Of a DNA stretch of 26,394 bases, positions 7,053-16,680 are shown piece after piece. The DNA comes from a virus, in IMG/VR virus record IMGVR_UViG_3300030388_000411, positions 1-26,394 of that record. One strand, 5' to 3'. Position 1 is the stretch's first letter. Each line of letters starts with the position of its first letter. A program made the translations under genes and the position numbers. The notes under the pieces were generated by a model, which saw nothing but the letters and a program-made list of their open reading frames with translations, did not search any database and had not been told where the DNA came from.

Positions 7053-7253
7053 TTATTCTTTCCATTTATCTAAAGGACATTCGCCTAAAAACTCTTTAGT
7101 AAGAGTTGTTTTAGCATCTAAGAAGCAACTGCATTTACCACATCTTGACCCCTTAGTCCATTTAGGATACTTCAGCATTGCGAAGTTCCTGTAAAAGTCG
7201 CATTTTTTACAGACATCCATTCTATCTTTCTTTACTTTTTTACTAACAAACAT
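7053..7253 (-). CDS. Small zinc-ribbon-like protein (CP-x-x-KW type)
   Basis: This 66-residue protein has two Cys pairs, C15-x2-C18 and C38-x2-C41-x-C43, followed by a late C59 in GECPLDKW. The arrangement CKKC ... CGKCSCFLDAKTTL ... CPLDKW matches a type of small zinc-ribbon protein I know from many marine phages of several families, of unknown function. It starts 19 bases after the tape-measure stop. The start ATG at 7253 fits the A/T-rich leader. A structural-zinc fold is well supported; any role in tail or head assembly is a guess from position. Confidence 0.7.
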   Translation of the reverse strand: MFVSKKVKKDRMDVCKKCDFYRNFAMLKYPKWTKGSRCGKCSCFLDAKTTLTKEFLGECPLDKWKE

Positions 7254-7272
7254 TTGTTTATTTTTTTAATTA

Positions 7273-10200
7273 TTAAAAACTTGCATTAGCTTGAATTACA
7301 CTAACTGTTGATTGACTATCCGTTATATCAGCTTCCACCACTACTACTTTACTTTGACCCTGCATAGCACCTAATAATTGAGATTGATTAGATGCAGCAA
7401 AACTAGACTCAGTAAATGAAGGAGAACTAAGTAGCCCTCCATCAGCAAACTTAACACCTCCACCTGCCTCATTCATAGATGATAATTGACCTCTGAACAT
7501 TGCTGTACTTCTTTTATTTATAACAGCTTCTCCACCCTCTAATTCATTTACTCTACCACCTACTGCAAACTTAACTCCTCCATTCGCATGACTTGCTCCA
7601 TGAACCATTCCTCCATTAGCAAATTTCTTACCATCATCAATTATACCTCCATCTTCAAACATCTTCATAACCTTCATAACCATAGCAGCCATAGCTATCA
7701 TAGCAATTATACCGAAAGGCCCGAGTCCTTTAGCAGATCCTAAAATAACACTTGTAGCTTTTGGAGCTAGACCGATAGTTTCAACTGCAGTTTCAGTTGT
7801 TGTTGCTACAATATTTGCTGTTGTAGCTTTTACTCCAAGTAATTTAGCTACTGTAGACTTACCTTCAATAATAACTCCTATTGATTTCTCAAAATTAAAT
7901 AAAGCTTCTGCTAATGCTGCTGCTTTAGTGATAGCTTCTCCTGCTTTTTTAACGCTATTTAAAGCTTTATTTTCTCCTGCAACATCCTGCAATGCACTTC
8001 CTAAATCCCCTAAATCTTTTAAATGTTCCTCTCTACTTTTAGCTTCTTTTTTATTACTCTTATCTTCTTCTTTTCTGCCTTTCATCTTAAGGTTTTGAAT
8101 CTTAGTTTCAAGGTCTAAACGAATATGTAAATTAGTTTCTAGAATAGGCAATAAAGCTAATTCGGCTTCAGCTCTACTTATAGCTGCATTTCTTAATTCA
8201 ACCTCTGCATCTTTTAGTGTTTTAGTTCCTGCTAAATAATCTTTCATTACATCTATTCTCTCCTGAGATATAGTATTTTGTAGGTCTTGGTTTTTTTTAT
8301 CTTCTGCTTCTGAATTTAATTTAGCTTGTCCTTTAAGTCTTAAAGACATAATCTTATTATCTATAGCACTAATATCTTCTGAATACTTAACCATTATTTT
8401 TCTCATTTTTCTAAGATGAGTTATTTCTCCATTCAAAAGATTATTATCAAATTCTTCTTTTGTTGTTGTACTGTTAAGGTATTTTTTTTGTTCTGCTTCT
8501 ATTGATTCTCTAAATCTAATATCTTCAGATTCTTTCTCACCTTTAAAAGCTTTCTCTAGGGCTTCCTTTCTCATTTGCCCCTCCTTTGCTATAATCCTTA
8601 GCTTTTTGTTTTCAAAACTTACTAAAAGCTCTAATGCTGCTGCATTATCAGCCTCAAGCTTTGTTGCTTCTTCCTTAAAAACCTGTTGAACATCCTCGCT
8701 TTCTTTAGCTAATAACTCTATTACATTTCCTACTCCCAATAGATTTCTCCAACGACTATTAAACTTATCATTTGCTGATTGCTTTGTACTTTCAATATCT
8801 TTAATATATTTATCTTGTTGTGCTAAAGCTGCATCAACCTCATCTAATGATGAAGGCAGTCCTTCTCCAAGAGCTTTATTAAGTTTATCTTGTGCTTTTG
8901 TAGTTTTTTCTAACTCTCCTCTATAATCGCCCATTCCACCTGACAGATCATCCATTGCATCACTAGCAAAAAAGAATTTTTCTGCTAGAATACCCAATCC
9001 CACTACTAAAGCACCAACACCTGTTTTTATCATACTAGCTCTAGTAATTATAAGCTGTCTATTGAAAAGTTTAGTAGCATTAGTGGCTATAATTGCAACT
9101 CCTGTATAAGCCATTGTACCTAACTTATAAAGACCTATCCATTTAACAGCATCTACTAGAAGTTTAATCATTTTAACAATACTGTCTGAATTTTTTGTCA
9201 TTGCATTAATAGCTAGAGCTATATTATTGACAAAATCTTGCAAACCACTACCTAGTTTATCAACAAGCTCTATAGACAGACCTTGCGTTGCTGATGTTAA
9301 TCTTAAGAAAGCCCCCTGAAGTGTATCTCCAATAATACTTGCTGCTTCTTTAGCTGCACCTTCAGCTTCTTTTAAATCTTTTGTTAATTGAATGACTCTT
9401 GCACTACCTTTAACCATTACATTAAATGCAGCAACTTGTCTTATATTAACAAGCCCATCTAGAGTATCACTACTAGCAGTATTTAATTTAAGTAAAGCTC
9501 TCTCTAAATCATCAGAACTCCTTACTGTAAATCCTAAAAACTTAGATAAGTCAGATGATGAATCTTTCATCTTTAAGAATATATTCCTCATAGATGTACC
9601 TGCAATAGAGGCTTCAATACCTGCATCCGTAAGAGTACCCATAATAGCTGCAGTATCTTCTATCTCTATATTCATTCCTGCTGCAATAGGAGCAACTTTA
9701 GTCATAGATGTTTGCCATTTCTCAATATCTAGTGCAGATGAGTTAAATGCAAGTGTCATTACATCAACCACTCTGTTAGTTTCACTAGCATGTAATCCAA
9801 AACCCCTAACTGCTGCTCCTGCTACGATTGCTGCCCTTGCTAAATCACTACCTGTTGCAGTAGCTAATAGTAATGTTGCTTCTTGTGCATTTAATATTTC
9901 ACTTGTTGTAAATCCTAATTTAGCAAAATTAGTTTGAAGTTCAGCAACTTGCTGTGCAGTAAAAAATGTTGTACGACCTAAATCTTGAGCTGTTTGAGAT
10001 AATTTTTTAAATTCCTGTTCACTAGCTCCTGTTATTGCTTTAACTTTAGCCATCTGAAACTCAAACTCTGTAAATGTATTCACTACTCCACTTAAAGCTC
10101 TACTTACCATTCTAAATGCACCCACTACAATTCCAATAGCTGCAGCACCTTTAATGAACTGCTTTGCCATTCCATTAGATGACTTAGTGGCTGCTTTTGT

Positions 10201-10437
10201 TGCTTTAGTAGAACCACTTAAATCTTTCTTTAGATTTCTTAAATCCTTAGATTGATTTTTAATTGCTTTAGAAGAATCTATATATCCTTTTGTAGATTCT
10301 TTGGTAGCTTTCTTCCCGTTAGCGATTTCTTTTTCATAATCGCTAGTTTCTTTTCTTAATTCTTTTAATGATTTCTTTAAATCAGCAACCTGCTTAATGT
10401 TTTTGATTTCTACCTCTATTGCTACCTTACTTGCCAT
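7273..10437 (-). CDS. Tail tape measure protein (TP901 type)
   Basis: This 1054-residue protein sets tail length and fills the tail tube lumen. Residues 1-90 are Lys-rich and coiled-coil-like. From about 95 a hydrophobic segment (FIKGAAAIGIVVGAF) leads into the TP901-type core, recognisable by FEFQMAKVKAITGAS near 125-139, TFFTAQQVAELQTNFAKLGF near 157-176 and later GTSMRNIFLKM. Further hydrophobic segments occur near 430-490 and 890-930. The middle is long charged helices. The end has Gly-rich repeats (DGGIID, ANGGMVHG, HANGG, VGGRV, EGGEAVIN, AGGG, ADGGLL), a common tape-measure ending. At about 0.15 nm per residue the tail would be near 160 nm; this is a rule-of-thumb estimate. In most siphophages the tape measure follows the frameshifting chaperone directly; here it lies 7.5 kb after it. 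Confidence 0.92.
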   Translation of the reverse strand: MASKVAIEVEIKNIKQVADLKKSLKELRKETSDYEKEIANGKKATKESTKGYIDSSKAIKNQSKDLRNLKKDLSGSTKATKAATKSSNGMAKQFIKGAAAIGIVVGAFRMVSRALSGVVNTFTEFEFQMAKVKAITGASEQEFKKLSQTAQDLGRTTFFTAQQVAELQTNFAKLGFTTSEILNAQEATLLLATATGSDLARAAIVAGAAVRGFGLHASETNRVVDVMTLAFNSSALDIEKWQTSMTKVAPIAAGMNIEIEDTAAIMGTLTDAGIEASIAGTSMRNIFLKMKDSSSDLSKFLGFTVRSSDDLERALLKLNTASSDTLDGLVNIRQVAAFNVMVKGSARVIQLTKDLKEAEGAAKEAASIIGDTLQGAFLRLTSATQGLSIELVDKLGSGLQDFVNNIALAINAMTKNSDSIVKMIKLLVDAVKWIGLYKLGTMAYTGVAIIATNATKLFNRQLIITRASMIKTGVGALVVGLGILAEKFFFASDAMDDLSGGMGDYRGELEKTTKAQDKLNKALGEGLPSSLDEVDAALAQQDKYIKDIESTKQSANDKFNSRWRNLLGVGNVIELLAKESEDVQQVFKEEATKLEADNAAALELLVSFENKKLRIIAKEGQMRKEALEKAFKGEKESEDIRFRESIEAEQKKYLNSTTTKEEFDNNLLNGEITHLRKMRKIMVKYSEDISAIDNKIMSLRLKGQAKLNSEAEDKKNQDLQNTISQERIDVMKDYLAGTKTLKDAEVELRNAAISRAEAELALLPILETNLHIRLDLETKIQNLKMKGRKEEDKSNKKEAKSREEHLKDLGDLGSALQDVAGENKALNSVKKAGEAITKAAALAEALFNFEKSIGVIIEGKSTVAKLLGVKATTANIVATTTETAVETIGLAPKATSVILGSAKGLGPFGIIAMIAMAAMVMKVMKMFEDGGIIDDGKKFANGGMVHGASHANGGVKFAVGGRVNELEGGEAVINKRSTAMFRGQLSSMNEAGGGVKFADGGLLSSPSFTESSFAASNQSQLLGAMQGQSKVVVVEADITDSQSTVSVIQANASF

Positions 10438-10448
10438 ATATATATATT

Positions 10449-10976
10449 TTAACCTATTGTTAATTTAATTTCTTTCTTTACTAATCCTTTATTTACAATA
10501 CCTTGAACATCTTTCACTATTGCATCATTTAACCTTTTAGCTAAGGGCGACATTAATGAAATATCTCCTCTTACAAAATCTATAAAGAAATACCTTCTTT
10601 TTGCAACTACTTTACCTCCTTCAGTATAATACCCATCTTCTAGTTTCTCCTTGACACTACTTACAAAGTTAGCTCTTTCGTGTTGACTTCCAAATGTTAG
10701 CTCTCCATTTTTTTCTTTATCATAAGTCCAATTGTCTATAGCATTATAACTAGCATTAACACCTGTAGACTTCCCATCATTAACTAACCACATATAAGGA
10801 GTGTCATTAAGAATTTGAAGTGAAATTGAATCAGTCCTATTTACTATGTTATAATAAAATCCATCTCTCAATGTACCTTTTCCTATATGCTTTTGAAGGG
10901 TAAGTTCTTTTTTTAAAGCATCAATAATTGTCTTATTTTCTGTAGCTAAGGCTTGTTTTATTTTTAATAAATCCAT
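10449..10976 (-). CDS. HK97 gp10-like tail completion protein (putative)
   Basis: This 175-residue protein begins with a helical region and then has YYNIVNRTDSISLQILNDTPYMWLVNDG near residues 41-68, the arrangement seen in gp10-like neck/tail-completion proteins (strand pairs around a conserved Tyr-x-x-x-Val-x-x-Gly). It ends in a basic helix. Such proteins sit at the head-tail junction. It lies between two tail proteins, immediately before the tape measure; its ATG overlaps the preceding stop by one base (TAATG), indicating coupled translation. The identification is by pattern, and other tail-tip or neck roles cannot be excluded. Confidence 0.45.
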   Translation of the reverse strand: MDLLKIKQALATENKTIIDALKKELTLQKHIGKGTLRDGFYYNIVNRTDSISLQILNDTPYMWLVNDGKSTGVNASYNAIDNWTYDKEKNGELTFGSQHERANFVSSVKEKLEDGYYTEGGKVVAKRRYFFIDFVRGDISLMSPLAKRLNDAIVKDVQGIVNKGLVKKEIKLTIG

Positions 10977-11707
10977 TAATCAGTATAAGTAGGTTCTCCT
11001 TCATCTGAGGGTATATCAAAATTATACTTCCTCCTTAATATTTTTGAAATTCCAATTAAAGGTATATCTGTAACTACAGGCATTTTATATTCTTTTTTTT
11101 CTTTAACGCTAATTGAAAGTATATCAACTAAACTTCCATCAACAGTAGATCCAAAAGTAATACAAATAATATCTGCAGTACCGTAAGCTTTAAAATTAAA
11201 AGTTAATTCACTTGAAGGTATGTTATAAGATTTTATTTCTGACTCAAGTAAAGGATAAGGAAAGGTTGAAGATTTATAAACTGTTGAAACCTTTACAGTA
11301 CCTATATTTGTGTTTTGGTGTAATTTTATAGTGGCAGAATATTCAGAACCTGCATATAATTGTTTTAATTCTTGAAATACACCCGAAACACTAGAAACTC
11401 CTTCCCTAGTTACTGCTGAACTAATCTTTATGCTATTATCAAATGATATTGGAGGGGTAACAGAAGTTTGTGAAGTTCCATTTGAAGCAAATCTAAACCA
11501 ACCCGATCCACTATAAGTAGGAAGATTAGCTAAACCCACAGCTTCTGTAGCATAAGCAACAGTTGAGGTTGCTATATTTGCAACTGATAGTGTTGAAGTT
11601 ATGAATGAAGAACCATAAGATGAATACTCTCCTGATAAGAATGGTACAGACATGAATATATCCAAACCATCTTCTAAGGCTTGTCCTCTACTATTTATTT
11701 GTTCCAT
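10976..11707 (-). CDS. Tail protein with carbohydrate-binding-like beta-sandwich
   Basis: This 243-residue protein has no catalytic motif. Residues about 60-205 read like a galactose-binding-type beta sandwich: a GSGWFRF strand, an AVTREGVSSVSGVFQ region, YAGSEYSATIKLHQ as the typical central strand, a TFNFKAYGTADIICITFGS segment, and DILSISVKE as the closing strand before a linker. The last 30 residues (ISKILRRKYNFDIPSDEGEP) form a separate acidic tail. It sits between a very large tail protein and the gp10-like gene, with a 2-base gap upstream and a 1-base overlap downstream, so it belongs to the tail module. A role in tail-tip or surface glycan contact is inferred. Confidence 0.5.
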   Translation of the reverse strand: MEQINSRGQALEDGLDIFMSVPFLSGEYSSYGSSFITSTLSVANIATSTVAYATEAVGLANLPTYSGSGWFRFASNGTSQTSVTPPISFDNSIKISSAVTREGVSSVSGVFQELKQLYAGSEYSATIKLHQNTNIGTVKVSTVYKSSTFPYPLLESEIKSYNIPSSELTFNFKAYGTADIICITFGSTVDGSLVDILSISVKEKKEYKMPVVTDIPLIGISKILRRKYNFDIPSDEGEPTYTD

Positions 11708-11709
11708 TT

Positions 11710-14700
11710 TTAATTATTATTAAATGATGTATCAATAGGAAGAAAACCTAAGTCCTCCCAAAGAACTAATTCTACTTTAGTAACCTCATTATTATTAGGC
11801 ATGTAATCTACAACTCTGTTTATCCTGTAATAATATCCATCAATATAAACTAACTTTCTTAAATCTAAATTATTTATATCAGATAATTTAAGATTAACAT
11901 ATACTGTTTTAATTCTAGGGTTTGATTTAACCTGCTCTATCATTTTTTGATAGTAAGTTTGATATAACCCTCTAAAAGGAATAGGAGATGTAACTGTATT
12001 ATTAGATCTCACAAAAGTACCCTGATTAAGACTATTATATGTTAATGGTTGTCTAGGATTAACAGAATCCGTAAACTTATCATAACTAGAAGCTACACAA
12101 AGAAATTTATACTGATAAGTACCTGTATAGCCAGGAATTAAATAAAATTCATCAGCCAATGCCCAATACTGAGTCCTTGTTTGAAATCTTGAAGGATTAG
12201 GAGGAGTAACAAATTCACTCATTTTGACATAATTAAGAAGTCTAGGCATAAAATTATAAGCATAAGGAGGTCTACAGGAACTTCCTGGAGTTGGAATGGC
12301 TCCTGTATCACAAAGACCCCAAAGATTTGCTCTATATGGTGTTAATGATGCCATATCTCCAAAAGCACTACCATAATAACTTTCTCCATCAGGAGAACTG
12401 TAGCTTCCTGCGAAGAATGGGTTTTCAAATGTAGTAGAACCTGCCTTAAACTCTGTGCTAAGAAATTCTCTATAAGGGTATTCATCATCTATTCCATCCC
12501 AATAAGTATCTCCTCTGTATTCTACAACCTTATCATTAGAGTCTGTTTTATATTTAAAAATAATCTCCCTACTTAATTCAGACTGAACCCATTTATCATC
12601 TTGAATCCTAGATAAATCAACTTTATTAGTCCAATCTATAGCTTGATTTTGATTTTTATAGAAATCATCAAATGGTTCTATAGTAACAATTTTTGAAACT
12701 GTATCTGTTGTCATCTGAAGATTAAAAGCGTGTATAATTCCCTTTAAAAACCCCATTTGAGTGCTTGAGCTATCTATAACATTTTTCAAATCAAATGTTT
12801 GACCATACTCAACTCTCTCTCCTTTGTGAATTATACTTATACGACCATTAGAACTTGAGCTACTGCCTGATGTATATCCTGTTGGAGATGAACCACCCCA
12901 AATAGATAAATCATAGCCTATAGTTTTAGGAGTTGCATTTAGATCTGTAGATGACCATGATGCTTTTTTCGTACACCTAAATCTAATTTTATCTCCTTTA
13001 TTAAGCCAATAATCCTCTAATGTAAAGCCTTCAAAATTAAAAGATTTGTCATCATTAGGAGGTAGAGGGCAAGTTTCATAATAGGGATAAAATGTTTCAG
13101 GAAAACCATCCATTCTTTTAATTATATTCCAACTTGTCTGACCTACTGTTTGTAATTCTACTCTAATTTGAACATAATAAATATTCTGTAAATTTTCGGT
13201 AGCACTCGTTCCCTCACATATTGAATCTAACCAACCCCCAATATCACTTGCACTTATATCATAAAATCCATATTCTTGAATAGTAAAAAAGCCATTACCT
13301 GTATTGTACATAGAACCATCATCAATAATACTCATATTCCCTCCTGCGTTCCACTCCATAGTAGATGAATTCCATATAATTTCTGCTCTGTCAGATGGAT
13401 CGGTTGCAAGAAAACCTTTTTCTGCTACATAACCATTACCATCAAATGACATATAAACACTATTATCTGCAATTCTTTTAGACACATTATTATGAAGAAA
13501 ATTAGGAAGAAGCATTACTAGTTTTTTAAAATTTGCTTTTATTCCTGATGCACTTGTTTCTTCCATAAATTGAGAAACAAGAGTATATCCTTCTTGCAAA
13601 AATATTTGCTTCACAATATCATAAATAAATATAGCAGGTCTCCAATTCATTTGAGGTGTTGGAGTTGGGTATGGATCAGGGTTGTTTCCGCCATCTCCAT
13701 TATAAAAACCATGATAACCATATTTATCTGCAGCTCCTGCAGTTGCATCAGCAGCAGTCATAAGAAGCTGTAGAGAACCTGATAAACCTCCTACATTTGT
13801 TGCTCCATAACCTACTTGAGGGTAAGTTATAGGATTAGTATTTGCACTCTCAGTTCCTGATGTATTAGTCTTTCTTGTAGCACTATCTGCATCCCAAGAT
13901 TCCATTATTTTATCTCTATTAGCTTCAAGACCTATTCCTGTTCCACTTCCTTTACGATTAAGGTTATCCCAACCACTTCCATCTTCAACACTATTAACGC
14001 TTAAATCCATTAATAGTTTATTGTTTAATGATGAAGCCCAATCCATATTATTTCCATAAAATACACATGAATAATACTTCGGCTCATTAGCTTTCCCTAT
14101 TGAAGTTATTTGTAAATAACCAACTATAAATAAGTTGTCATTTACTATTATTCTACAAGCTTTTTGATTTGATATTGTATTTGTACTTAAATAAGAACCT
14201 GATATATATGAAGATTTTAAAATCTTATTATTATTCTTTGTTGCAGGTATTTTAAATGTCTTACTGTAGGTTCCTGTCCTTGAGTTTAGGTTTCTAGCAT
14301 CAGCTACAGAAAAATTGATTGCAACAGGAAAGTCTTGTGAATTACCAACATCCAAAGTACCTGAAACACTCTCATTCCAATTAATACCTCCCACCTGAGT
14401 TATTCTAGCTGTAACTGTACCTGTCGTTCCTCCCTCTGCAAAAATTCTTAAAGCACAACTATTTTCAGCTAAAAAAGTTTCTGTTACACTTCCATCAGTA
14501 GACCTTCTCATTGCGCCTGTTAGTCCAATAGTTGGATTTGCCCCTGAAGAATCAACACCAAGAGTAGAGAAACCTATATCCGCTCCACCTGTTTTGTTAG
14601 ATAGTGTTAAAGATATTATATACTGCTCTCCATTAGTTAATATTCCCGATACAGGAGAAACATATTGTGTTCCTGCAACTGAAGTTGCAGATAGTTCGTA

Positions 14701-14808
14701 TTCATTAACTATAGTCCAATCAGATCCTTTAGAAGTAATATTATTAAACTTTATTTGATTATTTGATGTATTATCATATTTGTAATCTAATAACTGTAAC
14801 TTAATCAT
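11710..14808 (-). CDS. Large tail-tip/hub-like protein with inserted carbohydrate-binding-like domain
   Basis: This 1032-residue protein contains, from about residue 148, a pattern common in large Bacteroidota-phage tail proteins: SQDFPVAINFSVADARN, then SRTGTYSKTFKIPATKNNNK, followed by beta strands. A later block (FDLKNVIDSSSTQMGFLKGI, then TDTVSKIVTIEPFDDFY near 690-730) looks like the hub-like domain of tail-associated proteins. The C-terminus has YVNLKLSDINNLDLRKLVYIDGYYYRINRVVDY, typical of such hubs. Residues 20-140 appear to be an extra carbohydrate-binding-type beta sandwich between the first strand (MIKLQLLDYKY) and the core: YELSATSVAGTQYVSP, NGEQYIISLTLSNKTGG, FLAENSCALRIFAEG, GTVTARITQV. 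It probably forms the tail tip that contacts the cell. It is the first gene after the 621-residue protein, 3 bases apart. Confidence 0.65.
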   Translation of the reverse strand: MIKLQLLDYKYDNTSNNQIKFNNITSKGSDWTIVNEYELSATSVAGTQYVSPVSGILTNGEQYIISLTLSNKTGGADIGFSTLGVDSSGANPTIGLTGAMRRSTDGSVTETFLAENSCALRIFAEGGTTGTVTARITQVGGINWNESVSGTLDVGNSQDFPVAINFSVADARNLNSRTGTYSKTFKIPATKNNNKILKSSYISGSYLSTNTISNQKACRIIVNDNLFIVGYLQITSIGKANEPKYYSCVFYGNNMDWASSLNNKLLMDLSVNSVEDGSGWDNLNRKGSGTGIGLEANRDKIMESWDADSATRKTNTSGTESANTNPITYPQVGYGATNVGGLSGSLQLLMTAADATAGAADKYGYHGFYNGDGGNNPDPYPTPTPQMNWRPAIFIYDIVKQIFLQEGYTLVSQFMEETSASGIKANFKKLVMLLPNFLHNNVSKRIADNSVYMSFDGNGYVAEKGFLATDPSDRAEIIWNSSTMEWNAGGNMSIIDDGSMYNTGNGFFTIQEYGFYDISASDIGGWLDSICEGTSATENLQNIYYVQIRVELQTVGQTSWNIIKRMDGFPETFYPYYETCPLPPNDDKSFNFEGFTLEDYWLNKGDKIRFRCTKKASWSSTDLNATPKTIGYDLSIWGGSSPTGYTSGSSSSSNGRISIIHKGERVEYGQTFDLKNVIDSSSTQMGFLKGIIHAFNLQMTTDTVSKIVTIEPFDDFYKNQNQAIDWTNKVDLSRIQDDKWVQSELSREIIFKYKTDSNDKVVEYRGDTYWDGIDDEYPYREFLSTEFKAGSTTFENPFFAGSYSSPDGESYYGSAFGDMASLTPYRANLWGLCDTGAIPTPGSSCRPPYAYNFMPRLLNYVKMSEFVTPPNPSRFQTRTQYWALADEFYLIPGYTGTYQYKFLCVASSYDKFTDSVNPRQPLTYNSLNQGTFVRSNNTVTSPIPFRGLYQTYYQKMIEQVKSNPRIKTVYVNLKLSDINNLDLRKLVYIDGYYYRINRVVDYMPNNNEVTKVELVLWEDLGFLPIDTSFNNN

Positions 14809-14811
14809 ATT

Positions 14812-16677
14812 TTAATTTCTTTGTGTTAGAACTCCTTGTGAAAAAGTATACTCTATATTAAACATCACTAATCCTTTTGATTGGTCTAAAGATACGACTT
14901 CTGAGTTAGTTATTATTACAGGCTTGTATATTGTTTTTATAGGTCTTAAAGTAGGATTTAATTGATTCATGTGATAAGCAGCATCTGATTCATAGTTAAT
15001 GCCATCTGAATTATCAGTTTCCTGTTCTATCCATACATTTGGAGATTGGAATATCTCTTTAAGCCAATCTGCTTCAATTTTATTTAAAGGCTCAGTGTAT
15101 ACTTTATTATTAATATTAGCTTCAACATTTAAAACCTCTGTACCTCCCTGATATGTATTCCAACCTCTCATTGAGTCATTATAATAACTACCTGCAGGAA
15201 ATACAGTTCCTGAAGAATTTTCATTATCTTGAAAATAAAGTCTATTAGGTAATGCTTTTTCCATAGTTGATTTATTTATACTCATAGATTCTAAAACATC
15301 TCTCCTGGCTGTATATGAATCTATTCCTCCTACTGTATTTAACCAATGAAATCTAACTGCACCATAAGGAACATTATCATCTTCTCTATCTATTTTAAAC
15401 CAATATACAGAACTATGTCTTACAGGAACCCAATCATTTGGGGCAGGATTATTTGCATTATAAAACCCTCTAACATATAATTTATAATAGGCTGTAGAGG
15501 CTGTTATAGGCGAATATTTTCCAGTGTTTGCTCCATTATAAGGGTAATCGCCCTCTCCATCATAATAAGCGTGGTCATTTATGTAACCTGCTGAAACATT
15601 CTGAACACACATTTGATTTTGAACATGAGCAAATGCAGTGGCAGTTTCTTTTTCAAAAGTATGAGATATATCTGAAGTTATTTCTGTAAGTCCATTTTGA
15701 TTTTTCCATTCAGACCCTAAAACAAAAGCATTTTGTTGAACGTTATCAGCAGTATAGGTAACTCCTAAAACTTCATATCTGTTATAATAGTCTGTTGGAT
15801 CATCAGTATCAAAAGTTTCAGCAACATAGAAATACAAAAATTCTGCTTTTTCTGAAAGCCTAGTAGGCTTCATATAACTAGGTGTTGAATAAGTACCTGT
15901 ACTTTGTGGAGTATAGTTAGGGCAATTTGTCAAAGCTCTTTTAGGAGAACTTGTTGTAACTCCATTTTGAGAAAGAACTCTCATCCTATTGTAATATGTA
16001 TTGCGATTAAAATCAGGAACAGAATTTATAACTCTTACATAAGGAGCAGAAGATACTGTAGTGCTAGATAATTCAACTTCTCCATTAGCATTTATCATTT
16101 CTATTTCAGCTCTAACCCGTATAGCTCTATAAGAACCATTTCTAGTTACATTATAAGGACTTATATCTTCTGTTATATTATCTTGTTTTTGGTTACCGCC
16201 ATTCATGCCACCATAAGTTTGGGTTTCCCAAGAACCTTTTCCTATAGGCACTAATGAATAGGATAATTGGTCGGCAGCTATTTGAGATACATCTACAGTA
16301 AATCTTTGACCTACAGCTATAGTACCATTTACTATATTAGTATTGGGTATATCTCTTGTTTTTCTAATGCTACTAATTAAATCCCAATCTGCTGAAAGTG
16401 CAGGTGTAGGAAATTCAGTAGTAGCGTAAACCTTAAAAATCACACTAACAACATCTCCCTTCCCATCAGCTAAAGCACAGCAAGGGACATACATTTCATT
16501 AACTTCAGCATAACCTTCTGCTGCGGGAGCGTTCCACCAAACCTGATATATTAGGGGTTTATTTACAGAAACTAAATTTTGCGCTTTAAAGCTAGGCTGT
16601 TGAGTATACATTGGTGTTTCATTACTACTCCATTTTGTTAGCTGCCCCCATACTACTGTTCCTCTTATTGCTGTCAT
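14812..16677 (-). CDS. Large tail/baseplate protein, Bacteroidota-phage type
   Basis: This 621-residue protein is nearly all beta, rich in Tyr, Asn and Thr, without catalytic motifs. Recognisable segments are an N-terminal LIYQVWWNAP strand near 43-52, VRFHWLNTVGGIDSYTARRD near 441-460, LNKIEADWLKEIFQSPNVWI near 533-552, and the C-terminal PVIITNSEVVSLDQSKGL followed by MFNIEYTFS. This style is familiar from large structural proteins of Bacteroidota phages encoded beside the tail tip. It lies between a LamG-type tail protein and the hub-like protein with only 3-base gaps, so the three are translated together. The likely role is a tail-tip or baseplate component; no sign of a fibre coiled coil or enzymatic depolymerase. 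Confidence 0.6.
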   Translation of the reverse strand: MTAIRGTVVWGQLTKWSSNETPMYTQQPSFKAQNLVSVNKPLIYQVWWNAPAAEGYAEVNEMYVPCCALADGKGDVVSVIFKVYATTEFPTPALSADWDLISSIRKTRDIPNTNIVNGTIAVGQRFTVDVSQIAADQLSYSLVPIGKGSWETQTYGGMNGGNQKQDNITEDISPYNVTRNGSYRAIRVRAEIEMINANGEVELSSTTVSSAPYVRVINSVPDFNRNTYYNRMRVLSQNGVTTSSPKRALTNCPNYTPQSTGTYSTPSYMKPTRLSEKAEFLYFYVAETFDTDDPTDYYNRYEVLGVTYTADNVQQNAFVLGSEWKNQNGLTEITSDISHTFEKETATAFAHVQNQMCVQNVSAGYINDHAYYDGEGDYPYNGANTGKYSPITASTAYYKLYVRGFYNANNPAPNDWVPVRHSSVYWFKIDREDDNVPYGAVRFHWLNTVGGIDSYTARRDVLESMSINKSTMEKALPNRLYFQDNENSSGTVFPAGSYYNDSMRGWNTYQGGTEVLNVEANINNKVYTEPLNKIEADWLKEIFQSPNVWIEQETDNSDGINYESDAAYHMNQLNPTLRPIKTIYKPVIITNSEVVSLDQSKGLVMFNIEYTFSQGVLTQRN

Positions 16678-16680
16678 ATC

